Assembly: GCA_030527885.1 (NCBI GenBank)
Contig: JAUMZY010000016.1
Location: forward strand, 1 to 46,231
From: Corynebacterium sp.
GTDB taxonomy: Bacteria > Actinomycetota > Actinomycetes > Mycobacteriales > Mycobacteriaceae
DNA length: 46,231 nt
Reading direction: 5' to 3'
Part shown: positions 26,211 through 34,756 of the stretch, one piece after another
How the letters are laid out: each line of letters starts with the position of its first letter
How positions within the stretch are numbered: the stretch's first letter is position 1
Translations under genes and position numbers: made by a program
The notes under the pieces: generated by a model
The model's database searches: none
The model's input: only the letters and a program-made list of their open reading frames with translations
What the model was told of the DNA's origin: nothing

Positions 26211-26751
26211 TACGATTTATCTCCAAAAACCTTATCGCGTACCTCGATAGAGGTGAATACACCACTGATGATGCTCTGCTTGACAATATCCAGGCTGAAT
26301 ACAGACGTAAGGGAACAGTTGAGGAAAAAGGCTTCTATTTCATCCCATCTGAGCTTTTCCACAACGTTCGACAACGTGCATCGCAGGACGCTGATCTGAA
26401 CGAGACACTTGCCAGAGTGTTCAAAAATATTGAAGGCTTAGCCATCGGCACTGATGCCGAAGATGACCTCAAGGGACTCTTCGACGACCTCGATGTCAAC
26501 AATCCAAAGCTAGGGTGTACAGTTGCAAAACGTAACGAGAAACTCCTCAATGCGATTGGTGATTTGCCACTAGGAGACTTTGAGGATAACTCGATTGACT
26601 TGTTTGGTGATGCCTACGAGTATCTCATGCAAATTTATGTCTCAAGTGCAGGTAAATCCGGTGACGAATACTACACACATCACAAGAGATATCCGAGCTT
26701 CTTGCACGCATCACCGTGGTGGGTGGAACCCAAGTAAACAAGGTGTATGAG
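26211..26751 (+). pseudogene. Truncated, frameshifted type I methyltransferase (hsdM)
   Basis: The frame reads [16 protein letters not shown], then [59 protein letters not shown], all in the order of the HsdM N-terminal domain and the start of its methylase domain (consensus AGKSGGEFYTP). A one-base loss near 26680 shifts the frame; the continuation [20 protein letters not shown] is intact in the next frame up to about 26751. The homology then stops before the DPACGSG SAM-binding motif. The true N-terminus is also missing. It cannot encode a working methyltransferase, and no hsdS or hsdR is recognised. Confidence 0.85.
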
Positions 26752-26938
26752 ACAAAGACCTCGGATTTGATAAGATCAGCCCTTGCTACTCAACCCTAGT
26801 TGAATAGTAGATTGTTGTTTATAGGTTAGTTGTCTCAGTCAAGTCTTGGCTTCCTGACGTCTCGAGAATACCTGTTAGAGCGACACAATGCACCATTGAT
26901 CTTCAAGAGGGTGCGGATTGTGCCTAGCGTTGGCGAGT
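26752..26938. other. Non-coding gap after the hsdM remnant
   Basis: I see no convincing gene, terminator or repeat here. The sequence is AT-richer than the flanking core genome and is probably decayed coding DNA of unknown origin. Confidence 0.4.
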
Positions 26939-27481
26939 TCAGCGTGAGGGAGTTATCTTTTGTAGAGCCTCCGGCAGAAGCCTGTTGAGTTCTTCTCGGG
27001 AAAATTCTTTCAATCCATCCTCTTTCAAACGCTTTTGGGCTATGTCAAAACTTTTGTCATCTGTACGCTCCGCATTGCTGTAGATTTCGGCGGTCTCTGC
27101 GATCAGTGCATCACGACGCTCCCGAGCTTCAGTGAGTTCAAGCTCTGGGAAGTCAATGAGAAAGGAGAGGTATTTGCGCATGAGAAGCCATAGTTGATCA
27201 CTTGCTTTACGATGCCGCGTAGCCTTAGCTTCAATCTCAAGACGAAAGCTATACGAGTTGAGGAATAATAAAAGGAAGGTGATGACTGCTGTACCGGTTG
27301 TGATCCAAATCCTCTGGGTGAAAAAGATGCTTATCAACCCAACGGTTGAAAGTGTGGATAGTGCAATCTGAGTCACCTTAATGTGGTGTTCGGTGCGGGT
27401 GAGCCGTGTGCATTGCTCTTCTTGGGTTGCGTGGGAGTAAACCACGCTGCCGTATTCGTTTTCTATTTGGGAGTAGAGCAT
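26939..27481 (-). CDS. SLATT-like two-TM protein, orphan defence effector candidate
   Basis: A 180-residue protein with an N-terminal helix (SQIENEYGSVVYSHATQEEQ), two adjacent membrane helices (VTQIALSTLSTVGLISIFF and ITTGTAVITFLLLFLNSYSF), then a long amphipathic, charged C-terminal helix region. This layout matches the SLATT (SMODS/SLOG-associating 2TM) effector superfamily, pore-forming proteins found in nucleotide-signalled and RT-linked phage defence. No nucleotidyltransferase or RT partner is nearby. ATG 27481 is chosen over GTG 27511 because the promoter at 27502-27530 would start transcription near 27495. The family call is by eye. Confidence 0.6.
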   Translation of the reverse strand: MLYSQIENEYGSVVYSHATQEEQCTRLTRTEHHIKVTQIALSTLSTVGLISIFFTQRIWITTGTAVITFLLLFLNSYSFRLEIEAKATRHRKASDQLWLLMRKYLSFLIDFPELELTEARERRDALIAETAEIYSNAERTDDKSFDIAQKRLKEDGLKEFSREELNRLLPEALQKITPSR

Positions 27482-27501
27482 ATCACTCTCATGCTGCGGG
27501 G

Positions 27502-27530
27502 ATTTTATCACCGTAAATGAACACGATCAA
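27502..27530 (-). promoter_or_regulatory. Promoter of the SLATT-like gene
   Basis: On the minus strand TTGATC (27530-27525), a 17-bp spacer and TAAAAT (27507-27502). Transcription would start about 14 bases before ATG 27481, with GAGAG as a weak ribosome site. Confidence 0.55.
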
Positions 27531-27828
27531 TTCCATATCAGATGAAGCGATCGACTGCTCATTAATAAAAACCTGTAGCTCTTACCCGTAACTCGGGCTT
27601 GCCCCTTCCTATAAATCGGTAGGGGAAAATGATACTCCAAAGCGTCGGCTATAATTTGTGTTCCAGGAGTGTATATGGCAATTGTACAATCTCAATCCCA
27701 TATTTAGTGAACGTTTATTAGATCACCTGAAATCAGGCACACGATTTCATGGTTAACTAATACGCTCCATGCCAAAATATGGATGTGGAAGTCCAGCGAT
27801 TCGGAGTGGTCTTCAATCACCAACGAGT
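27531..27828. other. Gene-free stretch with hairpins and a mini-ORF
   Basis: This stretch holds an imperfect inverted repeat CCCCTTCC/GGTAGGGG (27603-27624), a perfect hairpin TGAAATC/GATTTCA (27728-27749) that could end the gene on its right, and a plus-strand TATAAT (27650-27655) followed by AGGAGT (27665-27670) and a ten-codon ORF MAIVQSQSHI (27675-27707). No longer gene is visible. Confidence 0.4.
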
Positions 27829-28395
27829 TTAAAGCATCTGAGTCGTGCTTTGATTATCTTTATCACGTCGTATCTCGCCAGTAAGCAGATTAACGTCAAA
27901 CGTGCCGCATTCTATTGTTGATTGAGGTCTACAATTCACCCAGTCGCCGGTGGTTCTTTCAATACTAATACCGTTAAGAGCGATTCGCTCTGTATTCCAA
28001 CGTACGCCAGAAGTGTCAAGTGCAAGCATATCCAACAACATCACAAATAGGAGGATTTCATGACTAACGATTGCTTTTACAGCAACAACGTCATTATGTG
28101 CATCGACTATTTCTGCAAATGACTGTGGCTGTCGTACGTCTCCAATGTAGGGAGTTCCTCGTTCAATGATGCATAGCGACCAAGGATCAGGAGTCGCGAT
28201 TACTTCGGTGATGACAGAATATATTGGTTCGTTAGAGTAAACTCCAAGTGTGTAGCTAGAAGCCTCATCAACTGTAATTTGGTACGGTGTCATATGATTT
28301 GAGCTCGTTGGTCCAATCTCATAATCAACACCCGATGAGGGAAGGTCGATTGGCTCAATAGTATAGTTGGCAGGGAAAGCAGCATTAAGGGTCAT
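27829..28395 (-). CDS. Hypothetical protein of the accessory region
   Basis: A 188-residue, probably soluble protein that I do not recognise. It has no signal peptide or obvious membrane helix apart from a short hydrophobic run (EILLFVMLLDMLALDT). Acidic and Asn/Thr-rich segments surround it. ATG 28395 follows AAAGGA at about six bases, a good start. Base composition is clearly AT-richer than the core genes, consistent with acquired DNA. A small ORF ends 11 bases upstream on the same strand and may have been part of the same operon. Confidence 0.65.
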   Translation of the reverse strand: MTLNAAFPANYTIEPIDLPSSGVDYEIGPTSSNHMTPYQITVDEASSYTLGVYSNEPIYSVITEVIATPDPWSLCIIERGTPYIGDVRQPQSFAEIVDAHNDVVAVKAIVSHEILLFVMLLDMLALDTSGVRWNTERIALNGISIERTTGDWVNCRPQSTIECGTFDVNLLTGEIRRDKDNQSTTQML

Positions 28396-28406
28396 TTTTA
28401 TCCTTT

Positions 28407-28592
28407 CTAAAAATAATGATGCATTACTTTCTGCACTAAACCATCATTTGATATTCGAGTAAATATTTCAAAGTACCTTGACTTGTAGTCTTTCTCGTCT
28501 AGCAAGCCATATTTTACTGTGTTGCGAGTCATGCCTGATTTAGGCTCTCTATAATAGCCATATTCACACAGTCCTTTCTGAGTATTCCAGTA
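28407..28592 (-). pseudogene. Short open frame upstream of the hypothetical gene, probably a gene remnant
   Basis: An open frame of 61 codons with no start at its left edge reads YWNTQKGLCEYGYYREP, then SGMTRNTVKYGLLDEKD and RYFEIFTRISNDGLVQ. An internal ATG at 28532 would give a 41-residue protein. It ends 11 bases before the next start. It looks like real coding sequence that has lost its 5' end. I do not recognise the family. Confidence 0.4.
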
Positions 28593-28692
28593 TCACTTTG
28601 TCGAGTAATAGTGGAAAACCATGGTGGCAGTGTGACATCTGTTGTAGATCTTCTGATACTGCTTGTAAACAATTGATTTACTTCATTTTCGA

Positions 28693-28915
28693 TCAAAACC
28701 TTTTGACGACGATAACGTAACGCCCATCACCGGTGAATTTAAGTGCTTGCCCAAGGTGAGATTGAATCTGCTCTCCAGTTTCTATTTAGTATGCTTTGTG
28801 CAACATTCAGGTATAGAGTCGCCGTGCCGACTGTTTTCTCCAGTTCGTCAGCTGTCGTTTTGACGGAGCGCAGAGCTTCCAATGCCTTGCTATTCTGTTG
28901 ATGAAATTTGTAGTA
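28693..28915 (-). pseudogene. Frameshifted coiled-coil protein remnant
   Basis: The first part reads NSKALEALRSVKTTADELE and KTVGTATLYLNVAQSILNR, a helical segment, in one frame. After about 28790 the sense continues in another frame as TGEQIQSHLGQALKFTGDGR and YVIVVKRF followed by a stop. The join implies a small insertion or deletion. No start codon is seen at the 5' end. The family is unknown. Confidence 0.4.
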
Positions 28916-28945
28916 CTACAACTATGATGCATGCTCGGCTAACAA

Positions 28946-29881
28946 TTATCTTCTCATACTATTAGCAGTTTCTTGCCAGAGGGTATTATTTTTGTATGTA
29001 ATACTATCTTGCACCCAGTACCACCAAAAATACCCACCAATATATCGAGACGTATAGCGTGGCATAGAATAATATCGCCGAAACATAGCGGATTTGCTTA
29101 CAGGTGTGGCATTGTCACTCGTATTACCACATTCACCAATACCAAGCTTAGCGTGGGGGAAGAGCGTTTCAAGACGAGTAAAGATCTGTTTCCAATGGGG
29201 TTGGTAGCCATCATTATCGTCTTCGTAATAGCTTACGAGGACATAATCTAAGTCCTGCTTCATATCATCAGGGATATATTTTTTAAGCCAATCCTCCATA
29301 GGAAGAGTACCTTCATTAGGTGGAAAATAGTAAGGTGTTAAGGCAGCAATGCCATGCTTATTCTTTATTAACCGATAAGCAGCAGCAATCTTTTCAGTAA
29401 TTTGGTTTGGATCTTCTCGTATCCAGTCACTATTTATTTCGTTGCCGATTTCCCAAATAGAAGTGTACTGAGATAGATACTGGTACGATGTCTCAAACCG
29501 CTGACGATATTGATCAACACTATAACTTTGGAGATCGAAGGAATCAACAGGCTGTGCCATGATGTCAGCAACGCTATGAATCGCTTTGAATAATGCAATG
29601 TAGCTTTGCGGTGTTCTGTCCTTCGACATGACGATTCTAACCGTTGGTTTGACAGGCAACTGTTTGATACCGGTAACAACATCAGACACGGGCAACGCAT
29701 CGTACCAGCCATCATCAATGGTGAGGCCGTAGAGCTTCTCGTTTGGTGGTTGGGGTTGAGTGTAATTCTTGTGATCACCCTGTGGCGTAGGCTTTATGCT
29801 CGGAGAAATTATGCGAAATGATATATACGCCAGTAGACAGACACATGCTATCAAACCGGCAATGGAAATATATTTTGGCAT
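28946..29881 (-). CDS. Membrane-anchored glycoside-hydrolase-like TIM barrel protein
   Basis: A 311-residue protein with an N-terminal membrane anchor (SIAGLIACVCLLAYISFRI, residues 6-24) and a Pro-rich spacer, then an extracytoplasmic domain. IWEIGNEINSDW places Asn147-Glu148 as the acid/base pair typical of clan GH-A glycosidases, and KLGIGECGN places Glu250 as the nucleophile. LDYVLVSYY before it fits barrel strand 6. The exact family and sugar substrate cannot be told. ATG 29881 has only a weak upstream AAGAGA. The AT-rich composition fits the accessory region. Surface glycan trimming is an inference. Confidence 0.6.
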   Translation of the reverse strand: MPKYISIAGLIACVCLLAYISFRIISPSIKPTPQGDHKNYTQPQPPNEKLYGLTIDDGWYDALPVSDVVTGIKQLPVKPTVRIVMSKDRTPQSYIALFKAIHSVADIMAQPVDSFDLQSYSVDQYRQRFETSYQYLSQYTSIWEIGNEINSDWIREDPNQITEKIAAAYRLIKNKHGIAALTPYYFPPNEGTLPMEDWLKKYIPDDMKQDLDYVLVSYYEDDNDGYQPHWKQIFTRLETLFPHAKLGIGECGNTSDNATPVSKSAMFRRYYSMPRYTSRYIGGYFWWYWVQDSITYKNNTLWQETANSMRR

Positions 29882-30013
29882 AATATAATAATCTCTTATC
29901 CAAGATACTCGATGAAAGAGGCTTGCTATAAAGCGCTGACTGGATTGAAGTTTACATCCTCTAGTCTGCGATGTTTTATAACCACTCTGGACGGCCAGTT
30001 AGGTACTGGGCCG

Positions 30014-30159
30014 ATGGCCATCTTCCACGGTGGGACACGCTACGACTTCGAGCTAGTGCGGCAGCGCCAACTGGTCACTGACTATGCCGAGCCGAAGCCG
30101 ATGTGGTATTCGAGCAGCTGGAAGAAAACGGCACCCACCTAATCTGCTTCCACGCCTAG
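30014..30159 (+). pseudogene. Frameshifted protein fragment of unknown family
   Basis: MAIFHGGTRYDFELVRQRQL continues as VTDYA, then after a one-base shift near 30090 as ADVVFEQLEENGTHLICFHA to a TAG at 30157-30159. The two halves read as one protein and the GC content is higher than the surrounding DNA. I do not recognise it. Confidence 0.35.
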
Positions 30160-30467
30160 CGCCTAGCAATGGCATTGATGGTGCACATGACACGATAGAT
30201 AATGATGAGCAACACACTGTTGGCCAGGCTTAGGTAGTTAGGCAGTTCTCAATCGATAGAAAAACAGCTAAGCCGACTAGCGGTGATGCTGTACAAAACA
30301 AAAAGACAAAGGACCTAGGCAGCCATGACACTCCGACACATCGAGTCGATAGCGTATCTTGTCCAGTCCGTGAGGAGGATACTGGCAGCGGTGTCAGCCT
30401 GGAAGCTACCCTTCGTCGACACTTCGACCAGCACAGCCCCGAGCAGTAGCGCGGATCACCGTCCTAC
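30160..30467. other. Gene-free stretch before the tRNA
   Basis: No supported gene. A 62-codon plus-strand frame starting at 30325 has no ribosome site or recognisable sequence. The DNA looks like eroded remnants on the 3' side of the tRNA-Leu gene. Confidence 0.4.
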
Positions 30468-30498
30468 AAAAACCGCCCACCTTTACAAAAGGTGGGCT
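30468..30498 (-). terminator. Terminator of the tRNA-Leu gene
   Basis: GCCCACCTTT (30475-30484) and AAAGGTGGGC (30488-30497) form a near-perfect stem. On the minus strand it is followed by GGTTTTTG, giving an intrinsic terminator about 65 bases downstream of the tRNA 3' end. Confidence 0.8.
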
Positions 30499-30560
30499 AC
30501 TGTTCTCCGCTGAATCTGCCACAGAAGCTGTTTCTTAGGTTGTTGTATAACAATATTTGT

Positions 30561-30648
30561 GGTGCCCGAGGGGGGACTTGAACCCCCACGTCCGTTAGTA
30601 GGACACTAGCACCTCAAGCTAGCGCGTCTGCCATTCCGCCACCCGGGC
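30561..30648 (-). tRNA. tRNA-Leu (GAG)
   Basis: The minus strand folds as a class II tRNA of 88 nt with encoded CCA. The acceptor stem is GCCCGGG with CTCGGGC, the anticodon stem CTAGC/GCTAG holds the loop TTGAGGT (anticodon GAG), and the T arm GGGGG-TTCAAGT-CCCCC is intact. The long variable arm fits leucine. It reads CUC/CUU codons. The gene borders the accessory region on its 3' side, a usual position for integrating elements. Confidence 0.95.
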
Positions 30649-30755
30649 TTTGGGTTTTGTTCAGCCGTATATTGGCTGGGCACTCGCTACACTTTAAGCC
30701 AAAACCCGCAGTTAGGCAAATCAGCAGCTAATTACCAGATAGCAAGTCTGCAAGA

Positions 30756-32396
30756 ATGTTAATCTTTAGTGCTATGACTATTGCTAACCCAACAAAAACC
30801 ACCAGTCTATCCCTACGACGAGGCGTATTCTGGAGCTGGTTTGCCCCTGCCGATCCACCGGATAACGACCGTAGTTTAAAGCCCGAAACCTGGACGAGCG
30901 GTAGGGCTGTTGCCCGGAATATGCTGTTTGCATACCCCGGTGTCTTGACAATAAGTGTCTTTTTCCAGGCGGGGAGTTCTGCTGTTGCTAGTTTCATTAG
31001 TATTCTTGTGGGTCGAATTATTGATTCCACTTTTAATACTGGGAACTTAGCCCAGATTACTCTGCCGCTAGTACTGTTAGCCCTCCTGGCTTACATGCAG
31101 TCATTGGGGGAGACCACCGCTAACGGATTCTCCTATGTTGGTACTGCCCGGGTAGTCCATAATGCTCGCCTCTATCTCACTGATAAGCTACTCCAAAGCC
31201 ATAACATCAAACTGAGTCCCGGCACCATCTTAAGTACTGTCGATGCTGATACAAAAACTGCTGCTGACTTGCGTGAAATAACCACATTTCCGGTGATGAT
31301 GTTCGGCTATATCTTTGGTGCAACCATTGGTATTGCTCCCATATCGCTAACAGTTGCATTGTGTCTGCCACTGGGTGCTCTCCTCACTGCTGGTGGGGCA
31401 GTGCTTACCTCTAAACCCATCACGCGGGTGTCTGCCAAGCGCCGGGAGGCGGAAGCTGGACTATCTGGACTGGCCACCGATGTGGCACAGGGCTCTCGGG
31501 TGGTCAAAGGCTTAGGGGCGGTAGATACCACCAAGCGCCGGTTCGACGATGTGAGCGAAACTGTCTTATTCGCGCTGGAAGCCGACGTTACGGTGAATAT
31601 GCGCATGGATTTTATTCGGCAGTTGATTCCAGCTGTATTATCCGTCGCGATTATCATATATGCTGCATGGTTGGCCGGCATTGGTAACATTACCTCTGGT
31701 GAGTTCGTTACTATTTCCGTGTTGGCGCCACCTGCTCTCCGAGTGTTGGGGTTTGCCATGAGCATGGTGTCTGTTGTCTGGGCCCGCGCTGTGGCAGCAG
31801 GGGACCGTATTAGCGAACTGCTCCGGTTAGTGGCCGAAGCTAAACAGTCGACCATGAGTGCGGAAGAACGTCGACAAGCAGAAGCATTATTGGCGGAATT
31901 ACAGCAAGAATCTGGTATGCATGTGTGGCAACTAACTGAGGAAAATTATCGTCATTACCACGCGATTGCCAGCCTTGATCAGGTGCTAGCCACCCCACAC
32001 CTCGTTACTGTGTTTGAAGGAACCCTGGAAGAGAATATCAATCCCAACGGTGACATCAGTCTTGGGCAAGTACGGTTGGCGTTGGATGCTGCCTCATGCG
32101 GTGACATTATTGACCGACTCGGCGGTTTTGGGCCGAACGGTGAACTGCCCACCACCCCGTTGGGGGAAGCCGGCCTCAACCTTTCCGGTGGCCAACGGCA
32201 GCGCGTAGCTTTGGCTCGTGCGCTTGCGCGTGACCCCCACGTGCTGCTTTTCGACGAGCCTACCACCGGGTTGGACGCTGTGACCTTGGATAACGTTGTA
32301 CAGGCCATCAAGGAGCTACGCGCCGATAAAACCACGTTGATTATGTCCGGACGTAAAACCTGGGCCCGTGCCGCAGGGGAGGAACATAACCGATGA
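30756..32396 (+). CDS. ABC exporter subunit A with degenerate NBD (no Walker A)
   Basis: A 546-residue half-exporter: an N-terminal six-helix transmembrane domain (about 45-355) and a C-terminal ATPase domain. The ATPase domain is incomplete: after [11 protein letters not shown] comes a non-canonical helical stretch (about 365-410) with no GxxGxGKS/T. The fold resumes at [15 protein letters not shown], with an intact signature [15 protein letters not shown] (about 476-490) and Walker [13 protein letters not shown]. The H-loop His is also missing (LIMSGRKTW). It should pair with the next gene, which overlaps by four bases. ATG 30756 or 30774 may start it; neither has a clear ribosome site. The substrate is unknown. 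Confidence 0.88.
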   Translation: MLIFSAMTIANPTKTTSLSLRRGVFWSWFAPADPPDNDRSLKPETWTSGRAVARNMLFAYPGVLTISVFFQAGSSAVASFISILVGRIIDSTFNTGNLAQITLPLVLLALLAYMQSLGETTANGFSYVGTARVVHNARLYLTDKLLQSHNIKLSPGTILSTVDADTKTAADLREITTFPVMMFGYIFGATIGIAPISLTVALCLPLGALLTAGGAVLTSKPITRVSAKRREAEAGLSGLATDVAQGSRVVKGLGAVDTTKRRFDDVSETVLFALEADVTVNMRMDFIRQLIPAVLSVAIIIYAAWLAGIGNITSGEFVTISVLAPPALRVLGFAMSMVSVVWARAVAAGDRISELLRLVAEAKQSTMSAEERRQAEALLAELQQESGMHVWQLTEENYRHYHAIASLDQVLATPHLVTVFEGTLEENINPNGDISLGQVRLALDAASCGDIIDRLGGFGPNGELPTTPLGEAGLNLSGGQRQRVALARALARDPHVLLFDEPTTGLDAVTLDNVVQAIKELRADKTTLIMSGRKTWARAAGEEHNR

Positions 32397-34195
32397 CTCT
32401 ACGCCACGACGCACTGGCACCCGCCAGCTTCACTGAGACTTTCCGGTATTTCGGTACCCTCAACAATGCCCTGAGCCGCCGCTGGTGGACAGGTATCCTC
32501 ATTCTCCACTGTATTTACGTCGTCTTTGCCATGGTGGAAGCCAACGTGCTGGGCTACAGCGTGGCTGCCCTCCGCGGTACGCCTATTCCCATCGTGGGTT
32601 CCGGCACCACCGCCCTCATGTATCTGGTGGGCATCGCAGCTATCGCCATCTTGGTGAACCACTGCTTACGCACCTTAGCTAACTACTTCATTGCCCTGAA
32701 ACTCAAACGCATGAGCGTCGACCTCAAACGCACCTGTTTGAACTCGACGTTGCAAGCCCCTATCCCGGACGTCATGGCATTAGGCACCGGCAATGTCATT
32801 ACCCGTATGACCCACGATATTGACCACCCAGTGAATGAACTCAGCGACATCGGATCCCGCGTCATCGTCATGATCCTCACCATCCCCTTCACCTTGGTGA
32901 GCATGGCACTGCTGGATTATCGATTCGGCATCATAGCGGTGCTCATCATCCTCATTTTCTATCCCATCGGTAAACGCTGGGTGGGTCAACTGCCAGTCGT
33001 ATCTAACGCCGTCTCCACAGTGGAAGCTGAACGCAACGCCACCCTTCTAGATACTCTCCGGGGGCTGGGTACCTTACGGGCTTTCCATTACGGTGATTGG
33101 GCGTTAGAGCGCATGAAAACCAAAAGCTGGGATGCCCTTCAAACTACTGCTAGCCGCATTCCCTACCTCAACCGCCTGGTCTACCTTGCACAATTAATTT
33201 ATGGTGTGTGGATTATAACTGCGCTTTTCCTCGGTGCGTGGCTCATCAACCACGGTGATCTTGGTGTTGGTGCAGCCTCCGCCGCCGTGATGCTGGTGGT
33301 GCGGGCCGAAATCCAAATCCTCAACATGCTCTTTTTTGCAGGTAACCTGCAGGAATCCTTCACGAACCTTGGTCGGGCTGTTGCTTTGGCAAAGCTTTAT
33401 GTGCCTGGTAGTGACAAAACCGCTCCGGATCTCACTGAGCCTGCCACCGTGACCATACGAGACCTGGAATTTCACTACCCGAGCAGTACCGAACCAGTAC
33501 TTCCTACATTGAACCTAGAGCTGCAGGCCGGTACTACCACCGCCCTTGTTGGTGCTTCTGGTGCTGGTAAATCCACTTTGGCTTCTCTTATGTCGGGATT
33601 GTTGCGGCCTACTAGCGGTAGCATCACCGTCGGGGGCATCAACATTGCTGAAGTCTCTGATGTATGGACTGCTCGCAATGTAACTCTGATCAGTCAGGAA
33701 GTGCACGTTTTCTCTGGCGTGTTGCGTGACGATCTGCATCTTGCGGCTCCTGCCGCCAGTGATGCTGAGCTTCTTCAGGCGCTTGCTGACGTGGGTTTGC
33801 CAGAGGGGGGGACTGCATTTAATCGGTCTTTCCCTGAGGGGTTGGATACACCTGTTGGCGCTGGGGCGGCGGCGCTTACGCCTCAAGTGCAACAGCAAAT
33901 TGCCCTCGCGCGTGTCCTGTTGCGTAAACCTAATGTGCTCATTCTTGATGAGGCCACCTCTGAGGCGGGTTCGGATCAAGCCTACAACCTTGAAGCTGCC
34001 GCCCAATTAGTTACCGAAGGCCGCACCGCCCTCGTGGTGGCTCACCGTCTTGACCAAGCTGTGGTGGCTGATCGGATTATTGTGATGGAGGCTGGCCGCA
34101 TTGTTGAGGATGGTACGCATGCTGAACTCGTTGCACTTGGTGGGAGATATGCGCAACTATATGCCCGATGGAGTGGCTACAATCACAGCACATAA
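32393..34195 (+). CDS. ABC exporter subunit B with degenerate signature motif
   Basis: A 600-residue half-exporter with an N-terminal six-helix domain and a full-length NBD. Walker [10 protein letters not shown] (about 387-395), Q-loop LISQEVHVF, Walker [10 protein letters not shown] and H-loop VVAHRL are intact, but the signature is [16 protein letters not shown] (about 494) instead of LSGGQ, and the D-loop is EAGS rather than ALD. It complements subunit A, so one complete composite ATP site is possible. ATG overlaps the previous stop (ATGA). Substrate unknown; peptides, lipids or drugs are all possible. Confidence 0.9.
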   Translation: MTLRHDALAPASFTETFRYFGTLNNALSRRWWTGILILHCIYVVFAMVEANVLGYSVAALRGTPIPIVGSGTTALMYLVGIAAIAILVNHCLRTLANYFIALKLKRMSVDLKRTCLNSTLQAPIPDVMALGTGNVITRMTHDIDHPVNELSDIGSRVIVMILTIPFTLVSMALLDYRFGIIAVLIILIFYPIGKRWVGQLPVVSNAVSTVEAERNATLLDTLRGLGTLRAFHYGDWALERMKTKSWDALQTTASRIPYLNRLVYLAQLIYGVWIITALFLGAWLINHGDLGVGAASAAVMLVVRAEIQILNMLFFAGNLQESFTNLGRAVALAKLYVPGSDKTAPDLTEPATVTIRDLEFHYPSSTEPVLPTLNLELQAGTTTALVGASGAGKSTLASLMSGLLRPTSGSITVGGINIAEVSDVWTARNVTLISQEVHVFSGVLRDDLHLAAPAASDAELLQALADVGLPEGGTAFNRSFPEGLDTPVGAGAAALTPQVQQQIALARVLLRKPNVLILDEATSEAGSDQAYNLEAAAQLVTEGRTALVVAHRLDQAVVADRIIVMEAGRIVEDGTHAELVALGGRYAQLYARWSGYNHST

Positions 34196-34198
34196 GGT

Positions 34199-34756
34199 AT
34201 GAATGAACATATGAGTTCGTATGCATCAGACCCTCGATTCCCTGGCCCCGACCCTTATGCGCCTCTGCGTGATCTGCCCAGTTTCCCGCTGCGCTCTTAC
34301 GACTTTGCCGACGGTGACAAAATCCCCGAACAACACGTAGCTCCTAGTAACATCTCACCCCACCTCGCATGGTCTGACCTACCAGAAGGCACAAAATCCA
34401 TCGCCATCACCGTCTTCGACCCCGATGCTCCCACTGCCAGCGGCTACTGGCACTGGGCTGCCTTCAATATTCCAACCACTGTGACGGAACTGCCCACTGG
34501 TGCTGGTGCCGCTGATCAGAAACTCCTCGGCCTAGATGACGTGATCACCTTGAAGGGAGATTCTAGCCTTCGCGGCTACTACGGGCCGCAACCACCCGCC
34601 GGCCATGGCCCGCATCGTTACCTGTTTGCCGTCCACGCCGTCGATGTAGAAAAACTCGACATCCCAGAAGAGGCAACCGCCACTGTGTTGGGCTTTAACC
34701 TGTACTATCACTCACTAGCGAGGGCCGTTTATTGGGGCTGGTACCAAAATGATTAG
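34199..34756 (+). CDS. PEBP / YbhB-YbcL family protein
   Basis: A 185-residue cytosolic protein of the phosphatidylethanolamine-binding (Raf kinase inhibitor-like) family. The ligand pocket motifs DPDAPTASGYWHW and GYYGPQPPAGHGPHRYLF are present. M. tuberculosis Rv2140c, next to pyrD, is the likely counterpart (from memory). The function is not established; ligand binding is inferred. ATG 34199 follows three bases after the exporter stop, so it may be co-transcribed. A second ATG lies at 34211. Confidence 0.9.
   Translation: MNEHMSSYASDPRFPGPDPYAPLRDLPSFPLRSYDFADGDKIPEQHVAPSNISPHLAWSDLPEGTKSIAITVFDPDAPTASGYWHWAAFNIPTTVTELPTGAGAADQKLLGLDDVITLKGDSSLRGYYGPQPPAGHGPHRYLFAVHAVDVEKLDIPEEATATVLGFNLYYHSLARAVYWGWYQND

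Noticed and set aside
26000-26250. Left attachment site matching the tRNA-Leu 3' end
   Set aside because: No copy of the tRNA 3' sequence could be found near the left edge of the accessory region, and no integrase gene is present.
26834-26992. Plus-strand open frame of about 52 codons overlapping the end of the SLATT-like gene
   Set aside because: Its last part is antisense to that gene, and it has no start codon, ribosome site or recognisable similarity.
30325-30513. 62-codon plus-strand frame beginning MTLRHIESIAY
   Set aside because: No ribosome site, random-looking sequence, and it runs through the tRNA terminator hairpin.
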